Source of the DNA: Flavobacterium sp.
GTDB lineage: Bacteria > Bacteroidota > Bacteroidia > Flavobacteriales > Flavobacteriaceae
NCBI GenBank assembly: GCA_016714905.1
Contig: JADKBW010000004.1
Coordinates: forward strand, 124,001-188,000
DNA: 64,000 nucleotides
Reading direction: 5' to 3'
The position numbers and the translations under genes were made by a program. Shown here piece after piece: positions 63,236 through 64,000 of the stretch. Every line of letters starts with the position of its first letter. The first letter of the stretch is position 1. The notes under the pieces were generated by a model, which worked only from the letters and a program-made list of their open reading frames with translations, had not been told where the DNA came from and searched no databases.

Positions 63236-64000
63236 TTATATTCAATCAGCAACCCATTTCACCCCAGAATACGGTGTGATTTTAGGCTCAGGTTTGGGCA
63301 GTTTTACGGATGATATTCAGGTTGAATTTACACTTCCATACACTGCTATTCCGAATTTTCCTGTTTCGACTGTGGAAGGCCATAAAGGCGCTTTGGTTTT
63401 TGGAACAATCGGAACCAAAAAAGTCGTCGCCATGCAAGGCAGATTTCACTTTTATGAAGGATACGATATGAAGCAAGTGACTTTTCCTGTGCGCGTTATG
63501 AAGTATCTTGGCGTTCAAAAACTGATTGTCTCTAATGCTTCGGGCGGGGTTAATGATGCGTATCAAGTCGGCTCTATAGTGTTGATTAAGGATCACATTA
63601 ATATGATGCCAGAACATCCCTTTACACGGTAAGAATGAAGTTCGATTTGGTCCTCGTTTTTTGAATATGAGCGAGCCTTACAGTCGACCGATGATAATCA
63701 AAGCCAAAGAATTGGCTAAGGAGCTGGGCATTACAGTTCATGATGGCGTTTACCTTGGTTTGCAAGGTCCCACTTTTGAGACCATTTCAGAATACCGCAT
63801 GGTTAAAATATTAGGTGCAGATATGGTTGGAATGTCGACGGTTCCTGAAGTGATTGTGGCGCGTCACATGGATATGGAAACCTTCGGGATTTCTGTCATT
63901 ACGGATATGGGAAATGAGGACAATATTGAAACAGTAAGTCATGCCGAAGTCTTAGAAGCCGCAAGAAAAGCGGAACCGCATGTTCGCGCTTTAATCAAAG
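63207..64000 (+). pseudogene. Purine-nucleoside phosphorylase, one extra base near 63624; right end truncated by the window
   Basis: Cleaves purine nucleosides with phosphate to base and ribose-1-phosphate. The first frame shows GVILGSGLGSF, NFPVSTVEGH, GRFHFYEGYDM and SNASGGVN of the trimeric PNP family and stops at 63632. The next frame continues with GKNEVRFGPRF, LGLQGPTFETISEYR and GMSTVPE to the window edge. Removing one T from the T3 at 63620-63622 gives PLHGKNE, the usual PNP sequence. The start overlaps lpxK by 29 nt, so translation is probably coupled. The gene is open at the right border. Confidence 0.9.

Overview
The window is chromosomal DNA from a Bacteroidota bacterium, most likely a Flavobacteriaceae member close to Flavobacterium. 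Supporting signs are the low G+C, TTTG-N(18-23)-TAnnTTTG promoters, weak Shine-Dalgarno sequences, many type IX secretion (T9SS) sorting domains, lipoproteins, an ECF sigma/FecR/TonB-receptor locus, and neighbours such as DUF2805, DUF2721 and DUF5777. No phage, transposase, integrase or CRISPR array was seen.

Layout. 0-14.8 kb is mostly housekeeping: a truncated GH18 chitinase, exported msrA-msrB, an idi-queD-prxQ operon, manA, tRNA-Thr, an M61 peptidase, a sterol-desaturase-like enzyme, an AlkB-like dioxygenase, htpG, two lipoproteins, and a TetR regulator with an AarF/ABC1 kinase. 14.8-31 kb is a surface-protein island on the minus strand: two YadA-head-like fibres (one with an S74 self-cleaving chaperone, one with a C1q-like end), a T9SS protein with Ca-binding-type motifs, and a 1641-residue modular protein whose three-module block is duplicated. 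A small hypothetical gene lies inside it on the plus strand. 31-41.4 kb holds an ABC ATPase, two T9SS proteins, a FabH-type ketosynthase and argS.

41.4-51.4 kb is the most interesting part. A FecI-like ECF sigma factor, a FecR anti-sigma factor and a TonB receptor with an STN signalling domain face a lipoprotein gene. A six-gene operon (ankyrin, DOMON-T9SS, OB-fold, DUF5777 barrel, c-type haem lipoprotein, YceI) lies 3.7 kb beyond. The same promoter-like element, AGTAGGGTTTT with GTTT exactly 17 nt after the GGG, precedes fecR, the lipoprotein gene and the six-gene operon. This suggests one surface-signalling regulon with an envelope redox or haem output.

51.4-64 kb returns to housekeeping (ffh, folD, rluF, a coiled-coil 'zinc ribbon' protein, NIF3, lpxK, purine nucleoside phosphorylase) with two more T9SS proteins. 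Its gaps are rich in 7-8 bp tandem arrays, long hairpins and structured elements.

Eight genes carry eleven single-base frameshifts (four extra bases, seven missing), nearly all in short homopolymers and all with intact coding sequence continuing in the next frame. This looks more like residual sequencing error than gene decay. Those genes are given here at full restored extent and labelled as frameshifted.
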